Shown: positions 36,721 through 51,884, counted from the first letter of the stretch. The stretch is DNA of 64,000 nucleotides from Stercorarius parasiticus (GCA_013396915.1 VWZL01005013.1:1-64000); one strand, 5' to 3'. Program-made: numbers and translations. The notes: generated by a model from the sequence alone, not told the origin.

Positions 36721-38488
36721 TAGCCTTGGCAATCTAGTGTCAACGACATAACATTTAGCTTTGTTAGAAAAGCAAAAAGTACATTTGCTGCTTAAAATGT
36801 GCAACCGAATAGTACAGACAGCTGTTACAGCAGCATGTATAGCCTGAATCCTCACCTCCAGCTTGTCCCTGCTGTTCTGGCAGTACTGGTGAATACCAGG
36901 GGACTGAGAAAAAAGGAAGGGGTTACCAGAGTGAAGAAACAGATGAAAACAGGGTGGGGGAAAGAGAGAGGGATTCCTCCCCATATTTCTTCACAGGCCT
37001 TCTGAAGTCTCTACAACATTCTGACATCCCACTTATCTTCACCTAAATCTTCTCCTCTGTCCATCCCCCAACACATTAACACCTCAAAACTTCCTAAATC
37101 CCATGGCCTGACCAGCTTTCCCAGACTCCAGAACATCACTGACATTTGCCAGCCTTGCCCATATGCTTCCTTTTAGCACTCCAAACCCTTTCTGCTAGCT
37201 CTCTCAAAATTGCCCTTCACCTACTTGCTGTGAAAGAAACTGTGAGCTGGCTCTTAATGTGACTCGCTCTGTGGAGGAATAAGACCCATACTCAGTACAG
37301 TGCTATAAAATCCTTCTGTGACGAAGTTTGAAGAAGATCTTTATTTGGTGACGAAGTTTAGTTGCATCTGTTTAACCTGGTATGTCTCTCCATAGAACTC
37401 AGTTCACAGCTTTACCACGTCTGAAACACTGTAACATTTAAAAGTACTATTTTCAGTAACTTCTTTTCCCAGTGAAAAGTCAACAAGATCTATATTTAAA
37501 GCTGCACAGAATGCATGATTTCAAATACTTAAACCATTAACCATTAATCAAGTGCTATTCAACTAAGGTCTGAGGTGTTGTGAACTCTCAGTCCCCCTTT
37601 GAGATATGAATATTATAATCATCAGAAGATCTTAAGTTACTTCCAGCGTTGTGTCTTGGAACCTGTTTTGATCATTGGTTAACTAAGGCTTCTTAGCTAT
37701 GGGTAGGAAGAAATAAACTTCAATAAGCCTGGTGAAATGATGGCCATCCATTACCACTAGGAAGAGTTAAAGGCAGAAGTCAGGGCTGTAAGGTTAAAAG
37801 GTCCTTTTGACTGGGACAGGTAAACTGATGTGCTCTGTTGACTAAGGAGAAAAAATGCAAGACGATGGAAATACTGTTAACGTTCATGTCAAGAATGTAT
37901 ATACTGTCTGCAAAGCTCAAAAAGAAATGAGATGCAGATTTGTTTAACCACAAAAATCTCCAAAAATCAGGAGGAGGAGGGATTTTTCAAACTGTCATCA
38001 GAAGCCTACAAAAGACTTCTAATGCTACATGGAGTCTTCAAATCTATTGGAAAAGCAAATGTACAGGATACAGCAATCTTATATGCCAGTGAATGAAACA
38101 CATCCAAGCATTTTCCTTTGCACCAAGACAAGGTAGCATGTCATTAAGTAAAATCTTTTAGCTTCCAATTCTGTGTCTGCATGCAAACCGCCTACTGGTA
38201 ATGACCCCCAGAATGATGATCCAAGAAGTATTTGGGGAAAGCACTATCTGGAAGGGCCAAGCTCACACCAGGGCACAGTTTAACAGTTTGTTAGCATAAA
38301 GGATTATGCTCTAAAGGTCAGCAGTACTCTCAGCCATGCTGAAATCTCCTAGCATAGCCACAGTTATTCCAGGAAGTTATGGCAATGATTTCTCCCCTGC
38401 CCTGTCCTCCTCCAACCCCCCCCACCCCCAACCAAGCAAACAAGACAGCCACCAGTGAAGTGACTATTTTCAATTTGATTTTCACCAG

Positions 38489-38489
38489 N
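38489..38489. other. Single ambiguous base (N)
   Basis: An isolated N lies in intergenic sequence. Unlike the N at 26405, the flanks do not repeat. Confidence 0.95.
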
Positions 38490-39189
38490 ATGAGAAGAGT
38501 TTATTGATGTAAGGAGAGGAAGGAGTCAAAGGATTAGAAGAAAAATAAACCAAACTGTAACACACTCAAGGATCTGGAGACGGAGACTTCTGGAAACTTA
38601 ATTTAAATGACAGAAGACTGCCAGGAAGATAGCAGTAACTGAAAAGGTCTATAAATGGGGAACAGCAAACCTGTCTGATGCAAGACAGAAAGCAAAGATA
38701 AGAAATCACTGTAGCTTTACCAAGAGTTTTTCAACAACGTGAGAATTAAAGAGAAATCACACAAGGCACAAAGATATCCCTCCATAAGTATGAAAGAATT
38801 AATATAAAGGATTAACACACAGGGATAATAAAATCAGAAGGGTTAAGCGACACAGCAAGGGTAAAAAAAAAAAAAAAAAAGAATGAACGAAAGAAAGAAA
38901 ACCGAATACAAGTCCATCTGCATACCAGGAAAGGAAAACTCTCTTGGAGTTAATTCTGATTTTGACAAACTGATTTATGTCTGGAAGTGCCTATATCCAC
39001 TGACTCTCAAGTAAACAAAGGGCAAAATTAGGTATCTATGTTTACTGCCAGGACTCTGATAGACAGTTCATTTTCAGTGGTTAAAAGGGACTGCTCTACG
39101 CAGAAAGAATAAAGAAGAGAGCTGAGAGGTAGAACAGAAAATTCAAACAGTCAAATGTAAACATTCCTAGAAAGTAAAATGCTTTTGAC

Positions 39190-40281
39190 AGAGTCATCCT
39201 TATAGCCAAAATAGTGAGATGTGTACTACTAAGATTGACGATAAGGTGGGTGGAATATTGGCTTGCTCATCAGGCTCAGAGGGTTGTGGTCAACTGTACA
39301 AAGTTGAACTGGCAGCTCACTACCTGCTGCATGCCTGAGGGATCAATGCTAGAGCTAATACTGTTTAATTTCCTTATTAATAACCTGAAAAGTAGGACAG
39401 AAGTGCACACTCAGGATGTTCATGAACAATAGCAAACCGGGAAAAGTGGGTGATACAGTGGAAGGCAGGCCTGCTATTCTAAGGAACCTCAACAGGCTGT
39501 AGAAATGGACTGCCAGGAACCTCATGAACCTCAACAAAGGCAAATGGATGGCACATGGAGAGCAATAAGCCCAGGCACCAGTACATGCTGGGGACTGACC
39601 AGATACAATGCAGCTTTGCAGAATAGGACCTGGTATTCCTGGTGGACAACAAGTTGAATATAAGCCAGGAATGCACCTGGAATGCATGTAAGCCAAGAAT
39701 ACAGTCAGTGGCATCCTGGGCTGCATTAGCAAGAGTGTCGCCAGCAAGCCAAGGCAAATGTTTTCCTCCTCCTCTGCTCAGCACTCATGAGACCCTTCTG
39801 GGGTGCTGTGGCCAGCTTTGAACTCCTCAGTACAAGAAAGACACTGACACCCTGGACTGCATCCAGCAGAGAGCCACCAGGATGGTTAGAGGGACAGCAC
39901 ACATGTTGGAAGGGGAGAGGATGAGAGAACTGGGCTGGTTCAGCCTGAAGAAAAGACAGAGGGATATTGCTGCTCTCTCCAACCACCTGCTCAGATGTTA
40001 TAGAGGTGGTGGAGCCAGACTCTTTTCAAGGGTGCACAACGATAGGACGAGAGGCAACGGATACAAGCTGGGATGCGGGGAATTCTGATTAGAGGCAGGA
40101 AAACCTCTTTCACCTTGGGGTGGTCCAACACTGAAACAGGTTGCCCAGAGAGGCTGTGAAATCTTCATCCTTGGGGAGACTCATAACTCAACAAGACCCT
40201 GAGCAACTCAATCTAATTTGATCTACTTTGAAAAGGAGACTGGACTAGACAACCCCCAAAGGTCTCTTAAAACATATCATT
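39190..40281 (+). mobile_element. CR1 LINE copy A: decayed reverse transcriptase end through 3' region
   Basis: The plus-strand frame at 39214-39432 retains AQRVVVN and PEGSMLELILFNFLINNL, a decayed form of the CR1 RT motif PQGSVLGPxLFNxFINDL. Downstream, 39590-40174 follows the end of ORF2 and the CR1 3' region, and the tail GACTGGACTAGACAACCCCC ends near 40281. Many frameshifts mean it is inactive. The segment 39711-40174 is indistinguishable from copy B at 52071-52534. Confidence 0.85.
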
Positions 40282-43200
40282 ACGAAAAAGTGCAGACTGC
40301 TTTTGAAGGCAATCAAGAGTTGGATCTGCTGGATACCCGAGAGGAAGCATCCCTTTCCTTTCTCATAAACTGTTTCCTCTGATAACTATTAACCTGCCTG
40401 TGCTAGAAACTGTTCCAAATTCTAAGTAGATTTCACATCAGATCATAACATAAAAATATTCCTTCAAGGCAGTAAAACCTTGGTATGCCTGCATCCTCAC
40501 TCCTCCCTACCTGTCAAAACATAATGGCAACCAAAGTGAAGCCATGACATGCCTAACATGCACGAGAGGCAAAATCACCTTTTCCAGCAGCCTGAAAATT
40601 AGAGATCTTCATTGTCACCACTTGGAATGATTCTTGTTCTAAAAGCACCCAGAGAAGTCTCTCTGTTTAAGCGGGAAACCTTTTTCCCACTTTTTACACT
40701 TCATTAGGAATCTTTTACCTATTCCCAACAGGTCCAATGACCTGTGCAGCATGGAAGAGCCTCTGTGCTTAGAACTGGTCCATTAATTTAGATTTTCTAG
40801 TTATAGAATTAATGTTCTGCACGTAAGTGCTTTGTCAGTGACAGGTGCTTCAGAATTATTAATAATAAGCACCTCTAATGAGCAACATACTGAATTACAG
40901 TACTCCGAAGATGACACTGAGGACTGGCGGAGGACTCCTTAATATTTGTTTGTTCCCTACACACTTGTCCAGTATAAAAAAAAAATTCAGACACTTTTGT
41001 CCAGGAAACCAAAGGCCATTAAGGCAAACCAAACCTGCTGCTAAGGCTGGTCTGTTTTCTGTAGGTATAAAAATTCTGAATTTCACCCAGTCCTGAAAAT
41101 CCACAGTAAGCCTACAGACAAAAGGACTGATTTTCTTTTCTCTAGACCTGAGTGTAATTGCTTGGGTACAACAAAATTTCACTTCCTGCTATCAGGTCTC
41201 ACACAATTCCAAAAACTAGTTTCAATTTGTCATTCTTTGTCCTGTTTTTAATGATCAGAACAAAAATAAACTATATATGGTTTTCTTCAGTGCAAGGCTG
41301 TATATTCTAATCTCATTCTGATCACAGCTGCATGCATATTCCATTTCAATAGCACTGCAGAAGAGAGACAGAGAAGCAAGGAAATATGCAATCTTTTTTC
41401 ATTAAATAAGCAAATTGCAACCTGATGTAATATTTCAGTAATATTTCCATTTTTTCACAGTTTCAGAGTTAAATCCTTGACTGCAAGGTCTATGGGACAA
41501 GACTACTTTCCCCCCTTATTTATAGTAAAAAAGTTGTACAGTATGGACACTACCTGTTAATTGATGTCTTAGTCCCTTTCACTTAAGTAGGAAGCCATTA
41601 AATTATAAAACCATACTAGCTGGGCCGCATTCCACTACAGAAATAAAAATTTCAAATCATGTAGTTTCATGGTCAAACTTTTTAGATCCATAATACAGGG
41701 AATAATACACAGATAGAACAGCATACGGATACTTTGACCTGGATTTCATTATTTTCTTCTGGAGTAACTATGGAATTTCATGGAAAAGGTTATGTGGTCC
41801 AGCTAAACTCTTTAAATCACCCCTCCCTCTAGAAAGAAAATCAAATACAACAGTTCCATAAATGGACATGGACAGAACAATTATCTCATTAGGGGGAGCA
41901 CTCTGTGTTCTCATGAGAAAGAAACATGCCTGTGTTCTTTTAGTGTTTCAGCTGAGGCCAGTATGTGCCTTGCCTTTCTACAGGAGGAACTGGTGGAAGA
42001 TCACTGCCACCACGTAGCTTTATAAATCTGCTTGCTTTTCCTTCAAGTTTTTTTTTTTTTTTTCCCCCTTGAAAAACAGAATAATCCTTAGGGTGCTGAA
42101 CAAGAGCTGTAGCTCCAAACAATATTACTTTATTTTCCCCGATATCCTTAAAAGCCAGGGAAGGTGATGCATTCCTTCTCCTGCACAACCTGTTTGCTCC
42201 ACCTCCAGTCACCAGACAACTCAGCAAAAGGGCACTGGATAAAGACTATATAGAGACGTTGCCACTTGTCCCACCTCTATAGAGATGAAGGATACAGGGG
42301 CTAAGCGTGAACTGTGAGATGTGGCAAGGGACCTACCAAGAAGGGAATGCAACTTTTATTTCCATTTTTACCCTTTGCAAAAACATTCTCGTATTATTAA
42401 AATGAACATTCATAAAGCCTTCAAAATCGTCTGGAATACATAGGAACAAAATTTTATTGCTTTTTATTATTTTGCAGGCAGGCTTAAGGCCTGTACCTGA
42501 ACTAGCCTCAGATTAAGATATAAAAATGTCAATCCAATTTTATTGCTGGGAGTATCTTAATTTAGTTTGTTGGGAACACGGAAAAGTTCTTCAGTGGCTT
42601 TCCAAAGGCAGTTTTGGCACTGTGTTGTCTTACCTACTTATTTTTTTAATGCAAACATTTACATTTTATTTTTATGTATGTAATCATACCGCAGTCAGAT
42701 TAGAATGTCCCAATTACTTTTTACCTCATTGTCATTCTATGATGACACTGGTACTGTAGCTTGTGATACTGTAAATGAAGCAGTATATAGGATTCAGACG
42801 ATAAAACTCTGGATCATATCCAGGAGGATCTTTTTAGGCCCATTTCAAACCTACTGGCTTGTTATTCCTGAAATGTCATTTCAGATTCAAGTAGTACTCA
42901 GTTCACAACATGTATAACGAAAGAAGAGTAACATTAAAGTAATTCTGTTATCCATGAAACACAGTGCAGAGACTGAGGAATGAAGGAAAAAAAAAATGAA
43001 AGGAAAAGAGACTGTCTTAAATACATGAAGAGAAAAGGGAACCAAAATGGAAAGAGAAAACGGGCTGAAAACTCCATTTGTAGGACTCAAGAAAAAAAGA
43101 TTATCTCTAATTCTCAACGATGACTTGCAGACCACTTGCTTGGATCACAATAGAGCAGAAAGCCCTACACAACTAAGCCCTTTAAACTTGCCTGTATTAT

Positions 43201-46200
43201 TTACCTTCTCTAGTCACAGAGATTCATCAGGTCAAATGTCTGTTTTTGAGAGCCTAAAGGGATCGTTAAAAGCAAAATTAGTCATCAAGCTTATTTATTG
43301 CAGCAAGTTAAAAATTAGCTACTTTGTGGCTCAAATTGCAAGATAAGCAGAAAAAAGGGCGCAAATTTTACCTATAACACATGATTTTTTAGATGGGCTC
43401 ACTGAGACACAAGTGCAGAATGCCCACTGCTCCTCTGTGGAACCCAGATCTCTTCTTGGAGGTATCAACATGCTGATAGAAGTCTAGCTTGATCCTCTCA
43501 CGTTTCCTCATATTTATTAATTTCAGATCCAACAAATTGCATTTTAGATCCAACAAATTGCACCTAAGCCCTGAAAACTAAATTAGGTTTTTTCCAACTC
43601 TGTAATATTGCTTCTAAAACCCTCACATGTGCCCTTATCTACACACAAAATGTTTTTAGATGACCCAAGCAACTTTATGAACATTGATAAAGTGAGAGAA
43701 GAACACAGTATTCCAGAATGCTATTCATTTAGGGTATTTTGTCCAAGGGACATAACCTATGGGACTGGAGGGAGGGAAATTACATGCAAACAGAACAAAT
43801 TAATTTTGTAAATGAAGTTATTACGTATGGATGGAGTTGATGTAATGTCCCATTCACCATGCTAGGGATTCCTATTCAAGCCTGCAGTGTGAAATAAAAC
43901 TCTGTCACAGGGGGCAATGGTGGGATGCATATTGTGGTGATACCCAAAATGGGTTCAAAATCATCGAAAACACAAGAAACCATGAACCTGAATTTCATCT
44001 CATGATGGCTCTGACCACTGGATGACAAAATATAAACACAAGTCTGCTTTCTTCCCAGTCAATGGTGCTCAGTGTTTCTAAACTTGAACATTTTTCTTCA
44101 CATAATTATTTAGAGAATGTGACCCTTCTTCACAAATTGTTTTAAGATGGTGCAGACAATGAATTTACTACTTCTTACAAATACTGAGTCTTACACATAC
44201 TGATGCATGCCTCTGCTTGTTTGTACTGTTAGAGCAAAGAAAACACGTACACTTCTTTGAACTTCAAAATCAGAAAACAAACCTTCACACCCTCCCACCT
44301 CCAAAAAGAAATGTATCATCTCTTCTGATTCATCCTATTCCTCCAAGGAAAAAGGTATGTGTGTGGGGAAAGATGTTGTCTGTCTTGTTCTTTCTGTGTT
44401 TTGTGTTTTGCTTGTTTTTTTGTGGTTTTGTGTTTGTTTTTTTTTAATGGTTTTACTGTATAAATTCCTATCTGAGATGCTCTGCTGATGTATTAAATGA
44501 TCACCCACAGCTTTTATACCTGTACAGATTTTACAGTAGATGGAGAACTTTAATGAAAAAAGCATGAATCACACAAAACAATTTAAATCTAATTTCCCTC
44601 TAGGTGTTACAGGCAGTAATTCCTATTGACCTTTAATTTTTTAAAAATTATTAAATTAACAGCAGTAATAAAATGTTAGTCATTAATGTTTTCCCATTAT
44701 TCTGCAGAGAATAACTAGCAATTCACAAGCGCTACAGGCTTCTGTGATTTGATCCAGTCTCACAGACTTAATGGATGTGATTAAATTATTTTATGCAGGG
44801 TAAACATTTGCAGTGTTTCTCTTCTTGCTCCTGTCCCAACCTAAGCAAATAAACTGACTGCCAGCATCAGTCTCATGCTTCTCATGTGAAACCTATTGTG
44901 AACTTTCAAAGCCCAGTACTGTAAGAAAGAACCTGATGTACTTCTAAATAAATTCACAGATTAATTTGCTTAAGAGTTTTGAACAATTAAGGTTATGGCC
45001 CCCGTCATTTGTCTACAAAGTATTCTGTGGGAAACTAAATGCACCTAGAAGAAAATCATTCTTCCCTTTTTCTTTCGTGTTGCTTAAATTGGCTCTCCAG
45101 AATAAAGTATTTTTCCCACATCCATTTTTGCTACACAAATAGTTTTTCTTTCTTGGAATTTGAAGGGAATTTTCAGGAAATAAAATGACATCACTTTTAT
45201 GTTGTACTTTTGTAACAAAAGGTTGGCTTTCTGGAATGAGGAAATAATCCAGCATAACTGAATGTGGATTGGTGGCAGAACTATTTATTTAGCATTGCTT
45301 TCCTCTACATGCATCTCCTCTGGCATTGCCACATCCTTGATGAGACTTCAGTTTGGATGGGTATGCACCGACTGAAAATTTCCTTCAAAGGATTATTAAA
45401 AGCCTTTACCTATCAATCCTTAAAACCCTTAAATCCTTAAAAACTTTCTAATTTGTTACAACAACATGAATTATTAGAGATCATACAACCAGTCAGTGGC
45501 AAAATCAGGAATGGACACAAATAGTATTTGGATTTGGCTTCCTATCCTAGTATCTCAGATAACAAGCTCCTGCCCTGTGCACACACTCGCTCTGTGCCCT
45601 TGTGTGCCACTGTGCAGCTTTAAAATAATTAAGATTTGACCTGGTTGGAGAAAGCTGGAGGGCAAGTTGTGAAAGAATCTGTTTCAAGACTACCTCTGCA
45701 CTTTCAGAGTTTGGTGTCTGCTCAGATCCAATTTTTACCCAGAATATTTTGAACAAGTTCCATTAACTGCTTCCAAGTCAGACAGTGGTAAAAGAAACAC
45801 TTTCACTGTTACAAAATACGAGCACTTCCTCCCAGTTCTCAAGCAAAAATATTTACACTTTGTAACTTGAAATTTGTCACATAATTATTGCCACACAATG
45901 CACTGCAGAATAATACATTTTTTTCTAAACCAGCTATTCAGTTGAAATTTGAATTTCAAATGAGTTTATGAAAAACATATACCAGAATTCTCAACAGCTT
46001 TTCAAATTTCAGATATGACATACAACATTCATTGCTGGAGACACGTTTAAAAGCAGGTAGAGATTAAAGGTGAAGTCCTGCACTTCTCTAATCAATAGCA
46101 GAGTTTCCAAAGGGCCTGGGCTCTGTGCTTTCTGCTGCTGTTGATGTTGTAAAATGCACGCCCTGTTTTCAGTATCAGTGGTGAGATGGCAGTATCTTGC

Positions 46201-49200
46201 CTGTGGCTGCAGCAGGGGGATACACTGGGGTCAGCATTTTTCTTCTGGAGTGTTTCCAAAGGACAGCTGTTTCTTACTGCCAGATGACCCACCAGAAAGA
46301 CCTGATGAGAGTAATGAGAAACCTGGGGCCTGGTGCTAATGATCCCTGCCTTAAATCTCTTGCTTCTTACAATGACTTCCATTACACATTCTCTTATATT
46401 AGAATATGAACAAATTTTCTGAAACAGGCCTGTCCTGCCTAATCAAGTTAGCAACCAGAGGATAGAGTAAGATCCTCCTTTTTCCAGGGTTACTTGTTTG
46501 AGGTTTTTTTTTCTTGTTAATTCAGTTCCCAGTTGGTGACCTTCAGCTGTTACGAAACACAGATGGTAGCAATAGTAACCAGGACAATTGCCTTTTCTAG
46601 ACATGCGGTTTCAACACTTTTTTATACAGTCTCTAGATGGTTCTCATTCAGCGTGTCCCTCAAAATCATGGGTCAAGGCAGCTGATGCAAACTGTGGCAT
46701 CCTCCTAATTAAGGGGCATTAGGTGACTGTCTTGGTGACACCGGGGCTTCACAGTTTTTCTTGGCTACCTGGGACTTTGCAAATAGAATTTAGGATGTTG
46801 CTCTTGACCTAGAAACACATTTAGGGCTAGTTATTTGACTATCCATGTCTCTCCTTTCACAATATCAGTCAATATTAGCAAAGGTATTCAGCTTCGACGT
46901 GGTAAAAAAGGAGATTTTTTTTTCTCTCTCTGAAATTCACTCTCAAATGCCATTTTTAAAATGGTTACTCCTATTATTTTGAACTTTTAGGGCATACCGT
47001 GAAGATGATGTTTCTCTGTGCTTTCATTTAAGTGCAGAGTAGGTGTTTAAGTAGGAGTTAATTAAATTCTTTGGTGGTTTGGTTCTTTTTTCTTTCCTTG
47101 GGGATGAGAACATACCACCACTTTTGTTCCCAGTCGGGTTCCCAATTTTCACACCTGTCAAAGAGCACAGACTGGGGCAGGCCACACAGTGCTCTGATTA
47201 CCAGTCCGCAGGACGGAGTGGACGGAAATATTTTTCCAGTGTTAGATACATCTAAAGAACCGAACCAACCAGAGCAGCAAGGCTCCTCCATCTAAAAAGT
47301 CTGGGCTTACGCAAATGCCCTCCACCTAACTGAGACAATCCTGCTGAAGAGGAACGTTCAGGGAAAGAAAGTGTCACAGAGCTGGGCTTGACGGAGGCAA
47401 ACAGTTGTGTTACGAAGCTGCTGATGTTCATGCTAAATGAGGTTCAGTGACCGAGATATTACCAAGGCTGACAAGAAATGTTTCCATGAGCACATTGGCA
47501 GTGAGTGGGGCAGGACAATACTGGAACGTGTCTCACAGAGAGGGAAAGCTATTGGTAGGTAATGGCTGGAAAGCCAAGAGTGCTTTTTTTTCTGTCACAG
47601 CTTTCACTAATAAAGACCTGTGATGAGGTGTTTAGCACAGCTAATGATGGACGCCACTTCTGACTAAAATATTAGAGAATGGGCTGGAAAGTTCTTAGTG
47701 ATCTTCTGCTGAAACAGGCCTCATGAACTTATGCCAGGGCACTTAAAAACAGGAGCTGAAATGCTGCTAGAAAAATGAGAACTGAAAGAGGTGAGGCACT
47801 GAAATCAGAGGATTACATTAAGTACTTGAAGTCAGTAGAAGTATTCAAGGGTTGTATCTAACTATGTTTAAGTCTGCATAACTTCAGGACTTAACCTCAA
47901 ATATGTAATATAAGCTGAACACAGGAAGTAGCACTTGTATAATGGCCTGTAACAACACAGAAAACTTTACTCATGAATCCTGCTTTCTTGTTTTCTTTTG
48001 CTTGATTTTCATGCTTTCTCTCCTTTTAAAGTCATCCAGTAAAATTTCTGCTGTTAAATGTAATATAAGATTTTTCCCTGTCTTCCTAGATATGAAAATT
48101 CTCCAACATCTGGGATGCAGCCAAATATTTCAAGATGTGCCCATTCAAATAAAGCTGGATTATAAAGCAAAGAAATTCCTGCAAATGAGAAGCAAGCTGC
48201 CATTAGCGGTAGGATGCATCTCATCAACATTCACACATTTACAAACTAGACTTCTATAATTGCACTAGCCTCCCTGACCCCCTACACAGCTCCCATTTAG
48301 AGTCAGTGGAGAAAAAGCCCAGCACTTCTTGGGGACAAATAATCTGGCTTCTTTTAGATATCTTCATTAGGATGAAAGGAATACTGTTGCAGAACTGCCC
48401 CTTGTTTTTATGTTGCCTATGAAGCAAAGGTGGAATAATTAGTATTTGTCTGATAAATGCCACCCTGAGTGTTCATGCAAAAACCTCATAGTTGGAGTTC
48501 TGTCTGATTATTAATAAACAGATGCAACAACCAACTCTCCTTGCCTTTCACTGGGCCAAAAGATGCATCCATGAATTTAGAATGAAGCTTTTTTGGTCCA
48601 AAAGCAGCAGCAGCATAAGTAACAAAATGAATAAGCAGCAGAGACAGTTCATCCCACATTTTCAAAGGTAAATTCAGTTAAAATAATCTGCACCAAACTT
48701 TTTTATTTTATGGTGATATTCAGAGGCTCATATCAAACATTTGTTTTCCACTTCGTCTCCATTTAGGCTAATACGAAACAGATGCTAAGATCTGTTTCTG
48801 AACAGCTATGAGCTTTGAGAAAGTTCATATCTGCCCATTACTATTTCTAGGATTTTCCTTAAGTGATTTCTGTGCTTTTTCTCTTGATTGTTCTAACTCT
48901 TGTAAGAAAGATAAATATGCCCCTTCTGATTTGCTTGTTTAACCTGATAAGGGTCCACTAAGATTAATTTTCCTTTCATACATTTGCTAATAAGGAGACA
49001 TTAGCAATCAGAAGATAGTCCCATTAAGCATTTGATTCACACCGGAGAGAGATGTAGCGTTACAGTTGTCTAGCAGCATTGGCCTTGTTCAACAGATCTT
49101 AATGAAGGATTGATTTTGATGCCATCTTTAATGAATACATGAACAAAAAGATTAAGTCTTTCAGTCAAGCCTATCTGAGACTCTGAAAATAATTGAAAAG

Positions 49201-51884
49201 CTTAAGGTGACAGACTGAGACAAGACTACTCTAATGTAACCAAGCCACTAAAAATACCAAGCTGCCAATACAGCTATCAAATATTGATTGAGCGTTTGCA
49301 CAGAAGAAACAGAAGTGAATATTTGTTTCAAAATTAATTAGGATATATTCCAGAATGATCGGTTGTTCTCTCTCACACTTTGTACATACTTAAGAGATCT
49401 CAATAAAGCCACAAAATACATCTAACAAGTGCAGATGCTGCTGCTTACATGATAACCTGTTCAAACCAGGATGGCATCTACTTGTCCTGGGTAGCTTTAG
49501 ACAATGTGGAATGAGAAAAGACAATGGAAAGCAGCACCACAATTTAACTAGATTTTTGAATCTTTTAAGAACATAATCTCTATCTTCTAATCTTCTATCA
49601 CCAGAGATTTTTTTTTACATAACTAAAACCAATATAATTTAAAAACATTACTTTTCTTAGGTTCTGTGTGCTTTTTGTTAAAAGTCATGTCATGATTTAA
49701 GTATCAAGCCTGACAATACCAGAGATAAAATGTATTTTCCAGTTTGAGTGAATTTTCCTTCTATAATAAAGTCTTCACAAAACTGAATTTGCAAATTTTT
49801 CGTCTATGACTATTTCTTTGACATGTACTGTGACTTAAAAAATTCTTCTACTGACCTGATGGAGTTTTATCTTTTGAAGTCTGTCTTTCGAGGTCAGAGA
49901 GTGATATTGCAGCAACCCCTGAGGGTGAGCTGCATACAGAGAAAATACTAACAATAGAGCTTAAATGGTTTCCCTTGCTGTGAAATGGGTAGGTCTGACC
50001 TAGCATGGAAGCAGTGAAACAAATAGTTAAGTAAAGAATCAACTTTTCTTTTTACTTCATATTGAAGTGTTTTTTCTTTCTCTTTCTCCCTCCCTTCTTG
50101 AGTCCAATGGACCCAATGGACCTACACAATTACTGAAACTGGAGAACAGCACGCTTATGAAATCACAGTCTTGGAAAAACTTATTTGCAACTATATACAC
50201 ACACAAGCACTTTGGAAATCCATGCAAATATCTATTCATTTTTACTGTAAAGAGTATAGAATATTTCAAGTTGGATAAAAGACAATTTATTCCTTGCTGC
50301 TTTTTTTCTGTTGATCATTTTATACTTTGTATTATCTTTGATTCAACTGAAATCTAAAGACAGTAGACTGACTATAATAAGAAACTATCTAGTGTTCATA
50401 TTACCTGATCTAGCAGACAAAAAGAAAACAAATTTTTCATTTAATGCTTCCACATGCCTTGCTTAAATGCATGACCATAAAAGAGTTTTATTTCTCTTGT
50501 GTAGAATTGTCACACACAGTCTCTTCCCAGTTCCTCTTGGTCAGGTATTTAATGTATAAGAGAACTAAAACTAAGAGTTTGGCTATGAAAATCAAAGACT
50601 CAGTATTGCTGTAAAATAACTTGATTTCTCCTGGTGAAATCAGAAACCTTTTAATGAGAAGAAAGAAAAAAAAAAGTATTGCCTCTCTTCAAAGATACTT
50701 TTTTCTGAGAATCACCATGCAGCAGCCCATGCTTGCTGGTGACACTGCTGTAATACAGCAGAGATCTTGAAGTTCCCCAAACCCCTCAATGTGAACACCT
50801 TGGTTGTCCCTGCCTCTACCCATCCCCTAGCCCTAGTTCACACCTTTTCATGAAAAAATGGCATGAGCCTTTATGTAATACTGGAATCATTTCTAGTCGC
50901 TTTCTTTCCCATCCTGTTTGGAAAAAGGGCCGTTCTACTTGGACAGGTCACACAATTCAATGCTGCAAAGAGGTTCTAATGGCACTGAGTCTTCATCCTC
51001 AAGTCTGAGCCTCTCATCCTACTTTTGAGTTCTGTCTGCTTTCCCCCACCTTTGAGCTTTGCCAATGTTTCATCTGCTTGAAAAAAAGTCATCTTTGTAT
51101 TCAATACTTCAGGACTGGAACGCTCACTGAGGCTCCTAGTCAGTGCTATTTTTAAGAATGAAAGGCGACAACAGCTTTCTTTGCTAGTACGATGCTAGTC
51201 CTCTTTTTCCACTTCCTCTGGGAACTCTCTCCTTGGGATTTCAGGTATCTTCTAATCTATGTCACCGTTCCTTCCCTGTCTCTGCTTGCTCAACTGGGCT
51301 TTGACGCATTTCAGGCAAAGTCCCATTCTTTGAGAACTGTCTAAACTCTGCACCTTTGTTTTGCTTTGAAACATTGAAATAGCTTGAAAGCTATTCATGT
51401 ATGTCTGATGGGGTTTTGGTTTATGGGTTTCATTGTTCTGTTTCTTTGCCATTTGGGAAACAGAAACGTCCCAGCTTAAAAATACTACCAATATTACTGT
51501 CATGACAACTTTCATCTACAGTTATGTGACTTTCTCATTTAACCTAGCACAGTTGTTTGGCATACCTGTTGTTAAAGGCACACTGAATTTAAGATAACTG
51601 CAAGACATCTGCTGTGTCTTCACGCAGCTCCAGATGCCCTTATAAGATTTTTTTCTACAGTCTGATGAGATATTCTGGAAGTTCAGCCCAGTCTTAATTT
51701 AAGACCCTATCTTAAATAAAGTCATCCAAGATAAAATCTTCCAGATAAAACCTTTCAAGTCAAAACTGAAAAAATGATACTAAACATTAAAAAGAACATA
51801 ACCATGAAAACTGACTACAAATATTAGCACTACAAGTGCTCACATACTCCATGAACTGTTCTACAAGGATATGTGAAGGTGCTA
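40282..51884. other. Intergenic, no gene recognised
   Basis: This is about 11.6 kb of AT-rich sequence. It holds a (TTTG)/poly-T tract at about 44395-44445, a T17 run near 42047-42063, and a 20-bp tandem repeat (AGATCCAACAAATTGCA twice) at about 43522-43562. Open frames here are short, occur on both strands and lack recognisable domains. Confidence 0.7.
43522..43562 (+). repeat. 20-bp direct tandem repeat
   Basis: AGATCCAACAAATTGCA occurs twice in succession, separated by TTTT. It is a simple local duplication. Confidence 0.85.

Larger units (their letters stand above)
36291..39189. other. Intergenic, no gene recognised
   Basis: Apart from a 46-bp tandem duplication (36629-36720), an A18 run near 38862-38880 and an N at 38489, nothing is identifiable. 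Confidence 0.7.

Noticed and set aside
39355..39986. Minus-strand frames of 86-130 codons in CR1 copies A and B (also 51830-52346)
   Set aside because: They are antisense to CR1 ORF2 and are present in both CR1 copies only because the DNA is shared. They are not host genes.
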